64,000 bases of DNA from NCBI GenBank assembly GCA_020051175.1, contig JAGVJJ010000089.1:1-64000 (forward strand), written 5' to 3'. The translations under genes were made by a program, and so were the position numbers. The notes beneath the pieces are model-generated. The model made no database searches and had not been told where the DNA came from. It worked only from the letters and a program-made list of their open reading frames with translations. This stretch comes from Bacteroidia bacterium. Its GTDB lineage: Bacteria; Bacteroidota; Bacteroidia; 2-12-FULL-35-15. Shown here piece by piece: positions 24,228 to 32,368 of the stretch (position 1 is its first letter; the number at the start of each line of letters is the position of its first letter).

Positions 24228-24629
24228 ATGGATTCGCTTATAATTGAGGCAACGGAAGATTCACCAAAGATACTATTTGATACAGCATCTAACCGTTTTA
24301 CTATTTCAGGTGAATCACGCCCTGAAAATGCTGGGAAGTTCTATACTCCCGTAATTAACTGGATTGTTAAGTTTGAGGAAATTCTTGCAAAAAGAAAAAA
24401 CGAACAGAAGGACGAAACACCACTGGTGTTTGTATTTAAGCTTGATTATTTTAATTCAACTTCTGCAAAATATATAATGGATATACTTTTGGTGTTGAAA
24501 AAATTTGCAGATGACGGTTATAAAGTGGCTATAGAATGGCATTACGATAAGCGTGATGACGATATGCTGGATGCCGGCAATGAATTTTCTGATACAGTTG
24601 ATTTGAAATTTGACTTTATCGAATATTAA
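24228..24629 (+). CDS. SiaC family regulatory phosphoprotein (DUF1987), paralogue 1
   Basis: A 133-aa single-domain protein. Family hallmarks are the opening IIEATEDSPKILFD, the ISGESRPENAGKFYTPVI segment and the LDYFNSTSAKYI motif (residues 72-83), whose Ser/Thr cluster (S77, T78, S79) corresponds to the phosphorylated threonine of Pseudomonas SiaC. It ends with the conserved WHYDKRDDDMLDAGNEFS. Probably the substrate of the SiaB-like kinase encoded 12 bp upstream. In Pseudomonas, unphosphorylated SiaC activates a diguanylate cyclase; no such partner is visible here, so the effector must be different or encoded elsewhere. Confidence 0.85.
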   Translation: MDSLIIEATEDSPKILFDTASNRFTISGESRPENAGKFYTPVINWIVKFEEILAKRKNEQKDETPLVFVFKLDYFNSTSAKYIMDILLVLKKFADDGYKVAIEWHYDKRDDDMLDAGNEFSDTVDLKFDFIEY

Positions 24630-24640
24630 ATTTTCTCCGG

Positions 24641-25045
24641 ATGGATGCATTGATTATTAAAGCTACAGACGACTCACCTGAAGTTAATTTCGATCCCACC
24701 ACCAATATTCTTAGTATTTCCGGAGAATCGCGCCCTGAAAATGCAGGTAAATTTTATGCGCCCGTTATAGACTGGCTTGTAAATTTTGAAGGCTTGCTTT
24801 ACTGGCGAAAACATGAAATGAAAGACAATTCAAGCAATGTTGTTGTAAAATTCAGGCTTGAATATTTTAACTCCACATCTGCAAAAAATATCCTTGATGT
24901 ATTGTTGATCCTTAAGCGCTATATAGACCAGGGCTATAAAGTAAGCGTGGAATGGCATTACGATAAATTCAGCGAAGATATACTGGATACAGGTAATGAG
25001 TTTTCAAAAATGACCGGGGTTGACTTCACATTCGTTGAAGCCTGA
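24641..25045 (+). CDS. SiaC family regulatory phosphoprotein (DUF1987), paralogue 2
   Basis: A 134-aa protein that aligns end to end with the preceding gene (ISGESRPENAGKFYAPVI, LEYFNSTSAKNILDVLLILK, VEWHYDKFSEDILDTGNEFS). The Ser/Thr cluster (S78, T79, S80) is kept. The two paralogues differ most around residues 51-70, the region that in a SiaC-like fold precedes the phospho-loop strand. The tandem arrangement suggests duplication followed by specialisation for two partners of one kinase. Confidence 0.85.
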   Translation: MDALIIKATDDSPEVNFDPTTNILSISGESRPENAGKFYAPVIDWLVNFEGLLYWRKHEMKDNSSNVVVKFRLEYFNSTSAKNILDVLLILKRYIDQGYKVSVEWHYDKFSEDILDTGNEFSKMTGVDFTFVEA

Positions 25046-25083
25046 TTCTTTTCATCATTAATTTACCCAACACATTTCTTTTT

Positions 25084-26055
25084 TTACAACTCCTCTTTGG
25101 GTTTATTGTCTGTCACAAGTTCTTTGTTCAGTATCCTGTCTTTAATGATAAAAAGCGGGCGCTTTTTTACCTGGTGAAAAATCCTGAGCACATATTCCCC
25201 GATTACTCCTAAGGAAATAAGCTGAACACCACTGAAGAGTATGATTGCAAATAGTAATGCCGTAAAACCTTCGGGAACAGTACCCCAAATGGCTTTTTTA
25301 ATAATTGTTATTGCCAGGTATACAAGCGAGAGAGAGATGGCAATTAATCCCATACGGGTAATAAAACGTATGGGCAGCTCACTGAAGTTGAAGATGCCAT
25401 TGAATGCCAGCCTGAACAACATTTTGATGGAGTATTTTGATTCATCGGCACTACGCTCTGCACGTTCATACTCAACACCTATTTGTTTAAAGCCAACCCA
25501 GCTGCGCATACCACGTATATAGCGGCTTTCTTCCGGCATATGATTAAGTATGTCCACTACCCGTCTGCTCATGAGGGAAAAATCACCACTATCAATAGGG
25601 ATATCGATATAGGATATTTTTTTCAGCATGCGGTAAAACAGATAATAGGCTGCTTTTTTAAGGATAAACTCTTTTCGTTTTTTACGAATGGCGTATACTA
25701 CATCATAACCTTTTTTATAATGGTCATAAAAATCAAAAAACAATTCTGGCGGATCCTGTAAATCCCCATCAATCACCATGACTGCTTCTGTGGCCCTTGC
25801 TGCGGAAAGTCCAGCACTCAGTGCGAGCTGATGCCCGTAATTACGGGATAAGAACACACATTGATAGCGCGCATCCTCCAGTGCCAGCTGGCTCATAAGC
25901 TGAGCTGTATTGTCGCGGCTACCGTCATCCACAAGCACCATTTCAACCCGGATTTGCGTTTGATTCATTAACGCATTCAAGCGCTCAATCAATAAAGGGA
26001 ACACTTTACTTTCGTTATACAGGGGAACAACGAAAGAAACCTGTGGTGCATTCAT
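25084..26055 (-). CDS. GT2 family glycosyltransferase (polyprenyl-phosphate sugar transferase type)
   Basis: A 323-aa protein starting MNAPQVSFVVPLYNE; an ATG five codons earlier gives an unusual leader and was not chosen. The GT-A domain (about 1-220) has the nucleotide-binding LVDDGSRDNT and the catalytic DGDLQDPPE motif. Two C-terminal transmembrane helices (about 235-257 and 267-292) and a basic tail follow. This matches the DPM1/GtrB/ArnC group, which moves a sugar from a nucleotide donor to a polyprenyl phosphate at the inner membrane. It stands alone on the minus strand, and the sugar is unknown. Confidence 0.88.
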   Translation of the reverse strand: MNAPQVSFVVPLYNESKVFPLLIERLNALMNQTQIRVEMVLVDDGSRDNTAQLMSQLALEDARYQCVFLSRNYGHQLALSAGLSAARATEAVMVIDGDLQDPPELFFDFYDHYKKGYDVVYAIRKKRKEFILKKAAYYLFYRMLKKISYIDIPIDSGDFSLMSRRVVDILNHMPEESRYIRGMRSWVGFKQIGVEYERAERSADESKYSIKMLFRLAFNGIFNFSELPIRFITRMGLIAISLSLVYLAITIIKKAIWGTVPEGFTALLFAIILFSGVQLISLGVIGEYVLRIFHQVKKRPLFIIKDRILNKELVTDNKPKEEL

Positions 26056-26181
26056 AATGTTGTAGTACAAAAGCCCTTATAATTTGGGCAATCAGTACTC
26101 AAAAATACTAAAAAGATCGGGCACTGCAATAGGTTGGTGTGAGGGTTGGTGCCTTTAGGAAATAATAAAGATTCAGGGCTG

Positions 26182-26556
26182 TCAGCTTAACTTTCGCTGA
26201 GAGATAAGGAAAAGGAATTCTTTGTCCCTGTATGTTTTATTCCTGGATAATCCTTTAATAACAACGTGCTCACGTGTTTGTATGGTTAAGTAATCTTCGA
26301 GTTCAAGGAGGCTTGGCAATACCGTTTTTTTAACATATTTCATGTTCACTTGTTTGCCAAAGGTTTCCACATCTTTTTCGGCATCGCTGGTGTTTATTAC
26401 TATCAGGTCGGGAGGACTTTTTTGTGCTTTGGCAAGAGCATCGTTTAATGAACCTGATTTTTGTATTTCAAACCCGTTACGCGTTAAATTCAGTTCCAGC
26501 AGCTCAAGATCTTTGGTGTTGTTAAACACCAATAAAATACGGTTCATGTTTTTCAT
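26182..26556 (-). CDS. Degenerate response-regulator receiver-like protein
   Basis: A 124-aa protein with a receiver-like start (NRILLVFNNTKDLELLELNL) and the strand PPDLIVINTSDA. In active receivers these positions read VDDE and LILDVMMP. Here the acidic pair is replaced (FN) and the phospho-acceptor Asp is Asn. The second half (residues 80-124) does not follow the usual receiver pattern. It is therefore probably a pseudo-receiver acting by protein contacts, if it is a receiver at all. It lies alone between the GT2 gene and the T9SS type A protein. An alternative start is the Met at codon 4. Confidence 0.55.
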   Translation of the reverse strand: MKNMNRILLVFNNTKDLELLELNLTRNGFEIQKSGSLNDALAKAQKSPPDLIVINTSDAEKDVETFGKQVNMKYVKKTVLPSLLELEDYLTIQTREHVVIKGLSRNKTYRDKEFLFLISQRKLS

Positions 26557-26580
26557 AACGCTTTATTTTTAATTGTATAA

Positions 26581-26623
26581 AAAACAAAAACACCTCTATC
26601 CCAGATAAAGATGCTTTTGTTTT
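26581..26623 (-). terminator. Intrinsic terminator after the T9SS type A gene
   Basis: AAAACAAAA (26581-26589) pairs with TTTTGTTTT (26615-26623). An inner, mostly paired stem closes on a CCA loop at 26601-26603. Read on the minus strand it follows the stop at 26643 and ends in a T-rich run. Confidence 0.7.
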
Positions 26624-26642
26624 GAACGGATGTATTTTGTTA

Positions 26643-28298
26643 TTATTTAGCAATAACTGTTTTCACTGTTTTTGAATAACTGTCAGTAACAATTTTTGTA
26701 AAGTAGATACCTGCCGGCAATTCTGCTGTGTTGATAGCAAAAGAGTTCATACCTGCATTTATTTGTCCGGTAAATACATCTATTACTGATTTACCTGTCA
26801 TGTCAAATAGTGCTATAGTTACTTTGCCTGTTTTGTTAAGGCTGATATTCAACGTTGTTTTGTCATTAGCCGGATTAGGGTAAATACTTGCTGTTCCTAT
26901 TTCGGTTCTATCCTCGTTTATTCCGGATGGGATAACACCAACAAATTTAGGGTCATTGAAAGATGCACCTGTTGCAGCAACAGAGGATGAAGATTGCAGT
27001 CTGTAGTCGGGTGTATCTGATAAGTTGGTTGGAAATGCGTTTACCCAACCGATATTTGCAATAGTTGTGGTTGAGTCATTATCATCATCCGTGAAGATGG
27101 TGTTGTAGATGGTTTGTGTTGCATTTGCATCAATGGTTATGGCTTTGCTGATGTCGTCAGCAATGATGTTGTTTGCAAACACTGCAGAGTCATTGGTAGT
27201 GAAATTATCTACTGTTCCTGCATCTTTCAGGTATACTCCTTTTTCCCACGATGCGGCAACAGAATTAAATACTGAAATAGCGGAGTTTCTACGGATGTAG
27301 AATGCACGCTCAAACTTTTCACCAGATGGTAACGTTACTGTTCCGTTGCGAAGCGGCCCGATGCTGGTAATGTTAGAAAAAACCGCCTGAGTTCTTGGAG
27401 TGTTTGCAGAACCTGTAGCATCATTATCGGATTCAAAGCCGTTTGAATCCCCAGCAGCATCTGACAAATCAGCATCTCTTATAATCAGTCCGAATTGCAC
27501 GCGTCCCCTGTAACCGAAGTCTGTATCAAAATCATCATCCAGGCCACGGAAGGCGATTAAGTATTTTGCATCTACGGTACCACCAAAGAACTCAAAGCTG
27601 TCGTCACCGGAAAAGGAAACCTGTATGTGATCCAGTTTTGTTTTAGAACCAACGGAACCTAAAGTTAAACCATTGATTTCTTTGTTTGGCTGAAAAGCAA
27701 TTCCCGGAAACTCAATACGTACATAAGAAAATACTCCTGAGCTATCCTGATCATTGGTGCCGCCATATTCACTATCAGTAGAAACAACAATGCCTTCAAT
27801 GTTTGCAACCCCACCTGGCTGGTTGTTCATTGCATTTCCAAGAATTACAACACCGCCCCAATCGCCTTCTGCTCTTGCGCCTGCGGCTTCACCGGAGGTA
27901 AATACAATGGGATTGCTGGGTGTGCCCTGTGCAATAATTTTAGAGCCTTTAGCAATAAGCAGTGTTCCCTGTGTTGCTTTGTCACCGCGGATGACAACGC
28001 CCGGTTCGATTGTAAGCACAGCATTGTTCTTTACGTAAATTTTATTTTGTAAGGAAACAACTGTTCCTGCAGCCCACGTTGTGTTTGTTGTAATGTCAGT
28101 ACTTACAGTAGTTGTAGGAGCTCCGTAGTTTTCGTTTTCAGGGTCAAAGCTTGTCCAGCCGCTGGTCCAGTCAGATGCTGTGGTATTGTCTGTTACAGGA
28201 AATGCACCCTTGTAAGATGTTGTTGTCCAGAAAGCAGTTTGTGCTGACAGTGAACCACCAAGCAGACCTGCTAATGCAATTGAGTAGAGTTTTTTCAT
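26643..28298 (-). CDS. Secreted surface protein with beta-helix-like body and T9SS type A sorting domain
   Basis: A 551-aa protein; the ATG at 28298 gives signal peptide MKKLYSIALAGLLGGSLSAQ, while a start 13 codons upstream would bury it. The body (about 20-460) is rich in Asn/Thr/Asp with parallel-beta-helix-like text (LTIEPGVVIRGDKATQGTLL, IVFTSGEAAGARAEGDWGGV). The C-terminal 80 residues begin ASIYPNPANDKTTLNIS and end GIYFTKIVTDSYSKTVKTVI, a type A T9SS sorting domain. It follows the TonB-dependent receptor gene on the same strand after a 230-bp gap, which suggests a surface partner of that receptor. No catalytic motif is recognised. Confidence 0.85.
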   Translation of the reverse strand: MKKLYSIALAGLLGGSLSAQTAFWTTTSYKGAFPVTDNTTASDWTSGWTSFDPENENYGAPTTTVSTDITTNTTWAAGTVVSLQNKIYVKNNAVLTIEPGVVIRGDKATQGTLLIAKGSKIIAQGTPSNPIVFTSGEAAGARAEGDWGGVVILGNAMNNQPGGVANIEGIVVSTDSEYGGTNDQDSSGVFSYVRIEFPGIAFQPNKEINGLTLGSVGSKTKLDHIQVSFSGDDSFEFFGGTVDAKYLIAFRGLDDDFDTDFGYRGRVQFGLIIRDADLSDAAGDSNGFESDNDATGSANTPRTQAVFSNITSIGPLRNGTVTLPSGEKFERAFYIRRNSAISVFNSVAASWEKGVYLKDAGTVDNFTTNDSAVFANNIIADDISKAITIDANATQTIYNTIFTDDDNDSTTTIANIGWVNAFPTNLSDTPDYRLQSSSSVAATGASFNDPKFVGVIPSGINEDRTEIGTASIYPNPANDKTTLNISLNKTGKVTIALFDMTGKSVIDVFTGQINAGMNSFAINTAELPAGIYFTKIVTDSYSKTVKTVIAK

Positions 28299-28334
28299 GT
28301 TCAAATAATTATTTTTTCGTTTTTTAATTCGGTA

Positions 28335-28342
28335 CAAAACTA
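28335..28342 (-). promoter_or_regulatory. Candidate -7 promoter element for the T9SS type A gene
   Basis: Read on the minus strand this is TAGTTTTG, a full match to TAnnTTTG, 36 bases before the ATG. No TTG partner is seen. Confidence 0.45.
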
Positions 28343-28490
28343 GGATGTACGTGTTGCCATAGGATTAAGGCGGGGTTGTGTGTTTATTATCAGAGTTTTA
28401 ATTTTATGTTATGAAGGAAGGTTTTGTAATATACGATTGTAATGGGAAGGTGGTGGTATATGGCAAATATTTCGCGTATTTAAAGATACC

Positions 28491-28506
28491 TTCCGCTGAG
28501 GCGGAA
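28491..28506 (-). terminator. Short hairpin after the TonB receptor gene
   Basis: TTCCGC and GCGGAA pair around a 4-base loop, 22 bases beyond the receptor stop. There is no T-tract, so it may only attenuate transcription or stabilise the mRNA end. Confidence 0.35.
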
Positions 28507-28528
28507 AGTGTTCTAAGGCAATGATGGT

Positions 28529-31381
28529 TTAAAACTTATAGCTTAATCCTATCGCAATTGTTTGCCCGAAACTGGTGCTTGTCATTGTGTTGTCAATAGT
28601 ATCGTTGTATTTGCCGTCTTTATCAATATCCTGATAAAACACAAGATTTTGTGCAAGCACATCGCGAACATTCAATTTTATTTCCAAGCGTTCTTTTATA
28701 CGTTTAACAACCTGAATGTCGAGCACGTTACGTGGCTTTTCCCAATAATCGGGTTCGCTGCTGCTGCCAACAATATAGATACGTTTTCCTACGAGGTTGT
28801 ACGAAGCACTTATGCTCCATGCATCGGAAGGTGTGTACTGGATACCGGCATTGATGATTACCGGTGATTGTCCCTGTAGTGGCCGTTCAGACGATGTTAC
28901 CCCATTTATTCCGCTTACATCCACTTTTGATTTAATAAAAGAAACATTTGTATAAAGAGTGGTCGCAGATAAAAAGCTGCTGGAATCATTACCGAAAATG
29001 GAGCTTAGTTTAAATCGGTATTCCAGCTCCATTCCTATATTGGTGGCTTTTGGAACGTTTACATAATAAAGCTCCCGCAATACATCCGGGCGATTGGCTT
29101 GTTCAATGGCATCCGTAAATACTTTATAGAACCCGGATACGGAAATGAGCTGTCCTGCCCCAGGAAACAGCTCGAACCGTAAATCATAATTGTCTATTGT
29201 AGCACGCTTCAGGTTTGGGTTTCCGGAGATTGCGAAATCAGTTACAAAATCATAAAAAATGAACGGTGCCAATTCCCTGAATTCAGGGCGCGAAACGGTA
29301 CGGTAATAACTGCCCCTGATATTTATTTTTTCGGTAAGTGAGTATACGAGGTTTGCAGAAGGCAATAGATCATTTACCGTTGTATCCACATCAATTGGTG
29401 TATTACTACCGTCTTTAACGGTATGTAACTGCTGGTTATACGATTCAAGGCGAACACCGTATATGGCCCGCAGGCGTTCAAAAAATTTCATGTCGAGCAT
29501 TATAAAGCCAGCGTTCAGCAATGAGGATGCAGTGTAGCTGTCGCTGGTTTTTGTGGCTTCATCCAGCTTGAACCCACCGTTGTAGGGGCCAGGTTTGTCC
29601 AGGATACCCATGTTTGTGCTGGCGAATATTTCTTCTTCAGGCAGTAGCAGCAGTTCGCTGTTGAATTTTACTGCGCTTCCCTGCCTGTACTTGGAAAATC
29701 CAAGGTTGCGGGCGCTGAAGTCCCTGTCCCTTAATTGGTGGAAGCCACCCAGTTTCAAATCCGATTTTATTCCGTTTATTTCGAACGGATAGCTGGCTTC
29801 ATAGCGGAAGCTGGATATTTTTTCATTGGTTTCAGAAAAAAACATATTGCCTGCGGCATTGGGAATAGTACCTTCATTTTGAATGATTGCGGCATAATTG
29901 GTAGTGCTGTCGTCTTCATCAGCCGCCACTTTCTGATAAACAACTCTTCGCATATTCGGTACACTGCGTTTAATATTGCTATAACCTCCCACCCATTTTA
30001 CTTTTACTTTTGATGCGGGCAACAAATGCTCACCGCTCAGCTGTCCGGTGTACAACAGGTTTTGAGTAAACCATCGGAGGGATGATTTTTCCCATTGTTT
30101 TTCCGGTTGATCAAATTCACGCGCCCCGGAACGTATCGTTACTTTGTCGTCACTGTTAACGCTTAACAGATTTTTGGAACTAAACTGATTGTTGTCATTT
30201 AATTTATAGGCCAGGTTCCACATGGCGCTGGCCAGCACAGCTTGTGTGTATTGTTTGTCATAGAGCTCCATGCGTTTTACAACCTCCGTAGCCTGCTCTT
30301 CGTATTCTCTTCGAATGATTTCGTTATAAGAAAAATTGTTTTGATAAGTAAGTGCAAAGATACTACCAGCTTCTCTTCCAAGCACTTTTCCTACGTTGGC
30401 CATGCTGTATTGCAGGTTAAGTGATGGCATTGCAGTAGTTTTGTTCAAAGCCCAGGAAGGGTTCATTTTTTTTGCGAGATCACCTTTCTGTTGTACAGTG
30501 AGGTGCGAAAACTCTTCAGTGGCGGGGAGTGCCGCTGGTAACGCTCTTGTACCGTCATCAATACCTAGCCAGTCATATTTGCCGCCATCATATGTTTTAA
30601 ACTCTTTAAATGTAGTGATAGTATTGTAAGAGCCGTTAATGGAAATGGTTTGCTCATTTTTTTCGGGAATACTTTTGGTGTTTATCTGTATCACACCACC
30701 GGCAAATTCACCTGGCATATCCGGTGTTGCTGTTTTAGTAATAACAAGATTGTCGAGCATATTGGATGGGAAAATATCAAATGCGAATGCTTTTCTGTCG
30801 GATTCCGAGCTTGGCAACGGGGCTCCATTGATGTAAGCAGCATTATACCTGTCGTTTAAGCCTCTGATAATTGCGAATTTATTTTCCTGGATGCTGGCCC
30901 CGCTTACGCGTTTTAGCACATCGCTCGTATTTCTGTCAGGTGTTCTTCTGATAGCTTCTGAAGAAATACCGTCCGATACAGAAGCATTGTTCTTTTGCAT
31001 TACCAGCATGGCATTGGTAGTTTCCTTGCTCATGGTGGCTACCACTTCTACCACTCCTAAGTCCGTAGAAGCGGTGGACATGGTAATGGAAACAATTGCA
31101 GGTTCACCAGCCTTTACAACAACATCCTGCAACAGCTTTGTATTGTAAGAAATAAGTTTACACACAAGGGTATATTTGCCGGGAGCTACATTGTTGATGG
31201 TAAATGCCCCGTCTAAATCGGTGCTGCCGCCAGTTGTTGTGCCTTCTATCATCACAACCGCACCAGGCAGCGTTTCTCCGTTTTGTTCATCCACAACTTT
31301 TCCTTTGATAGAAGAGGTTTGGGCGAAGACCGTGTTAACCAACAAAATAAAGAGAACCGAAGCGGATAATTTTAGTTTCAT
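28529..31381 (-). CDS. TonB-dependent outer-membrane receptor
   Basis: A 950-aa protein with signal peptide MKLKLSASVLFILLVNTVFAQ. It has an N-terminal regulatory-like domain (about 22-105, IKGKVVDEQNGETLPGAVVM), a plug domain (about 110-245, SDVLKRVSGASIQ, FAIIRGLNDRYNAAYINGAP) and a C-terminal 22-strand barrel ending in an aromatic residue (LSYKF). It imports a ligand through the outer membrane using TonB energy; the ligand cannot be told from sequence. Lack of an adjacent SusD gene argues against a standard glycan system. Its promoter region is shared with the divergent PhoB-type regulator and holds 11-bp-phased repeats, so control by that regulator is likely. Phosphate-related uptake is one possibility but unproven. 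Confidence 0.92.
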   Translation of the reverse strand: MKLKLSASVLFILLVNTVFAQTSSIKGKVVDEQNGETLPGAVVMIEGTTTGGSTDLDGAFTINNVAPGKYTLVCKLISYNTKLLQDVVVKAGEPAIVSITMSTASTDLGVVEVVATMSKETTNAMLVMQKNNASVSDGISSEAIRRTPDRNTSDVLKRVSGASIQENKFAIIRGLNDRYNAAYINGAPLPSSESDRKAFAFDIFPSNMLDNLVITKTATPDMPGEFAGGVIQINTKSIPEKNEQTISINGSYNTITTFKEFKTYDGGKYDWLGIDDGTRALPAALPATEEFSHLTVQQKGDLAKKMNPSWALNKTTAMPSLNLQYSMANVGKVLGREAGSIFALTYQNNFSYNEIIRREYEEQATEVVKRMELYDKQYTQAVLASAMWNLAYKLNDNNQFSSKNLLSVNSDDKVTIRSGAREFDQPEKQWEKSSLRWFTQNLLYTGQLSGEHLLPASKVKVKWVGGYSNIKRSVPNMRRVVYQKVAADEDDSTTNYAAIIQNEGTIPNAAGNMFFSETNEKISSFRYEASYPFEINGIKSDLKLGGFHQLRDRDFSARNLGFSKYRQGSAVKFNSELLLLPEEEIFASTNMGILDKPGPYNGGFKLDEATKTSDSYTASSLLNAGFIMLDMKFFERLRAIYGVRLESYNQQLHTVKDGSNTPIDVDTTVNDLLPSANLVYSLTEKINIRGSYYRTVSRPEFRELAPFIFYDFVTDFAISGNPNLKRATIDNYDLRFELFPGAGQLISVSGFYKVFTDAIEQANRPDVLRELYYVNVPKATNIGMELEYRFKLSSIFGNDSSSFLSATTLYTNVSFIKSKVDVSGINGVTSSERPLQGQSPVIINAGIQYTPSDAWSISASYNLVGKRIYIVGSSSEPDYWEKPRNVLDIQVVKRIKERLEIKLNVRDVLAQNLVFYQDIDKDGKYNDTIDNTMTSTSFGQTIAIGLSYKF

Positions 31382-31432
31382 TTGTATGCTTTAATTTTTC
31401 TACAAAGTAATTGCTGAAAAATCAATGCAGCG

Positions 31433-31459
31433 TTAATGAATAATTAATGTAGTGTTAAG
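31433..31459 (-). promoter_or_regulatory. Three 11-bp-phased TTAA repeats (receptor side)
   Basis: TTAAT at 31433, TTAAT at 31444 and TTAAG at 31455 are spaced exactly 11 bp apart, about 52-78 bases upstream of the receptor ATG. Read toward the receptor they are TTAAC, TTAAT, TTAAC. Direct repeats with 11-bp spacing are the usual binding layout for OmpR/PhoB-family regulators. Confidence 0.65.
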
Positions 31460-31484
31460 TAAATGCTGTCCAGCTCTTTCTTTC

Positions 31485-31511
31485 TTAATATTAACTTAAT
31501 TGGAATTTAAC
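31485..31511 (+). promoter_or_regulatory. Three 11-bp-phased TTAA repeats (regulator side)
   Basis: TTAAT at 31485, TTAAT at 31496 and TTAAC at 31507 are spaced exactly 11 bp apart and end 2 bases before a perfect -7 box. They take the place of the -33 region of the regulator's own promoter, which suggests autoregulation. Confidence 0.7.
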
Positions 31512-31513
31512 AG

Positions 31514-31521
31514 TATGTTTG
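31514..31521 (+). promoter_or_regulatory. -7 promoter element of the response-regulator gene
   Basis: TATGTTTG matches TAnnTTTG exactly, 41 bases upstream of the ATG at 31563 and directly after the phased repeats. Confidence 0.6.
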
Positions 31522-31562
31522 ATTTAAACCGGCAATTTTACAGTGAATTATAAATAAGAAAA

Positions 31563-32249
31563 ATGAATAATAGTGAATACAAGATTTTATTAGTGGATGA
31601 CGAACCGGATATTCTGGAATTTCTGAGCTATAATCTGAAAAAAGAAGGTTACAATGTTTTAAATGCCGGCAATGGCAAAGAAGCTGTTGCCATTGCAAAG
31701 AAGGAACGTCCGCATCTTATTATCCTGGATGTGATGATGCCGGATATGGACGGGATAGAAACCTGCCGGGAAATCAGGGAAATACCAATGCTTAAAAATA
31801 CCGTAATTACTTTTTTAACTGCACGCAATGAAGATTACTCCCAGATTGCGGGTTTTGAAGTTGGTGCGGATGATTATATCAACAAACCGATAAAGCCGAG
31901 GGTGCTGGTAAGCCGTATTAAAGCATTGTTAAGACGGGGCAATGGGATTCCAGATCCTTCAGCAGAAAAAGTGGAGCTGGGTGGTATAAAAATAGACCGG
32001 GAGCGGTATGTGATTGTAAAAGACGAAGTAGATATCAGCCTGCCTAAAAAAGAGTTTGAACTCATAGCCCTGCTTGCATCTAAGCCCGGCAAAGTGTTTA
32101 CCCGGGATGTGATTCTGGATACCGTTTGGGGTGGAGAGGTAGTAGTTGGTGATCGGACCATTGATGTACATATACGCAAGCTGCGTGAAAAGCTTGGAGA
32201 AGACCTCATAAAAACAGTAAAAGGTATAGGTTATAAATTTGAGTTTTAA
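31563..32249 (+). CDS. OmpR/PhoB-family response regulator
   Basis: A 228-aa two-domain regulator. The receiver (about 5-125) is complete: acidic pair in LLVDDEPD, phospho-acceptor Asp in LIILDVMMPDMDG, conserved Thr in FLTARN and Lys in INKPIKP. The winged-helix DNA-binding domain (about 135-228) ends with the recognition region DRTIDVHIRKLREKLGED and IKTVKGIGYKFEF. It most resembles the PhoB-type group. No histidine kinase gene is next to it, since the downstream gene belongs to a separate PadR unit behind a terminator. It probably binds the phased TTAA arrays upstream and controls itself and the divergent TonB receptor. Confidence 0.92.
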   Translation: MNNSEYKILLVDDEPDILEFLSYNLKKEGYNVLNAGNGKEAVAIAKKERPHLIILDVMMPDMDGIETCREIREIPMLKNTVITFLTARNEDYSQIAGFEVGADDYINKPIKPRVLVSRIKALLRRGNGIPDPSAEKVELGGIKIDRERYVIVKDEVDISLPKKEFELIALLASKPGKVFTRDVILDTVWGGEVVVGDRTIDVHIRKLREKLGEDLIKTVKGIGYKFEF

Positions 32250-32339
32250 ATAATTAATAAAGCCATACCGTTTCCAGGTATTGGCTGCTACACGTTACCC
32301 TTTCAGGGCTATCAAATAGCTATCGGTTTTCTTATTTCG

Positions 32340-32368
32340 AGGCTTCCTTATGAAGGAAGCCTTTTTTG
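32340..32368 (+). terminator. Intrinsic terminator after the response-regulator gene
   Basis: A perfect 10-bp stem (AGGCTTCCTT/AAGGAAGCCT) with a 3-base loop is followed by TTTTTTG. It lies about 90 bases after the stop codon. Confidence 0.85.

Noticed and set aside
28491-28506. TTCCGC/GCGGAA hairpin as a strong terminator
   Set aside because: No T-tract on the minus strand; kept only as a low-confidence feature.
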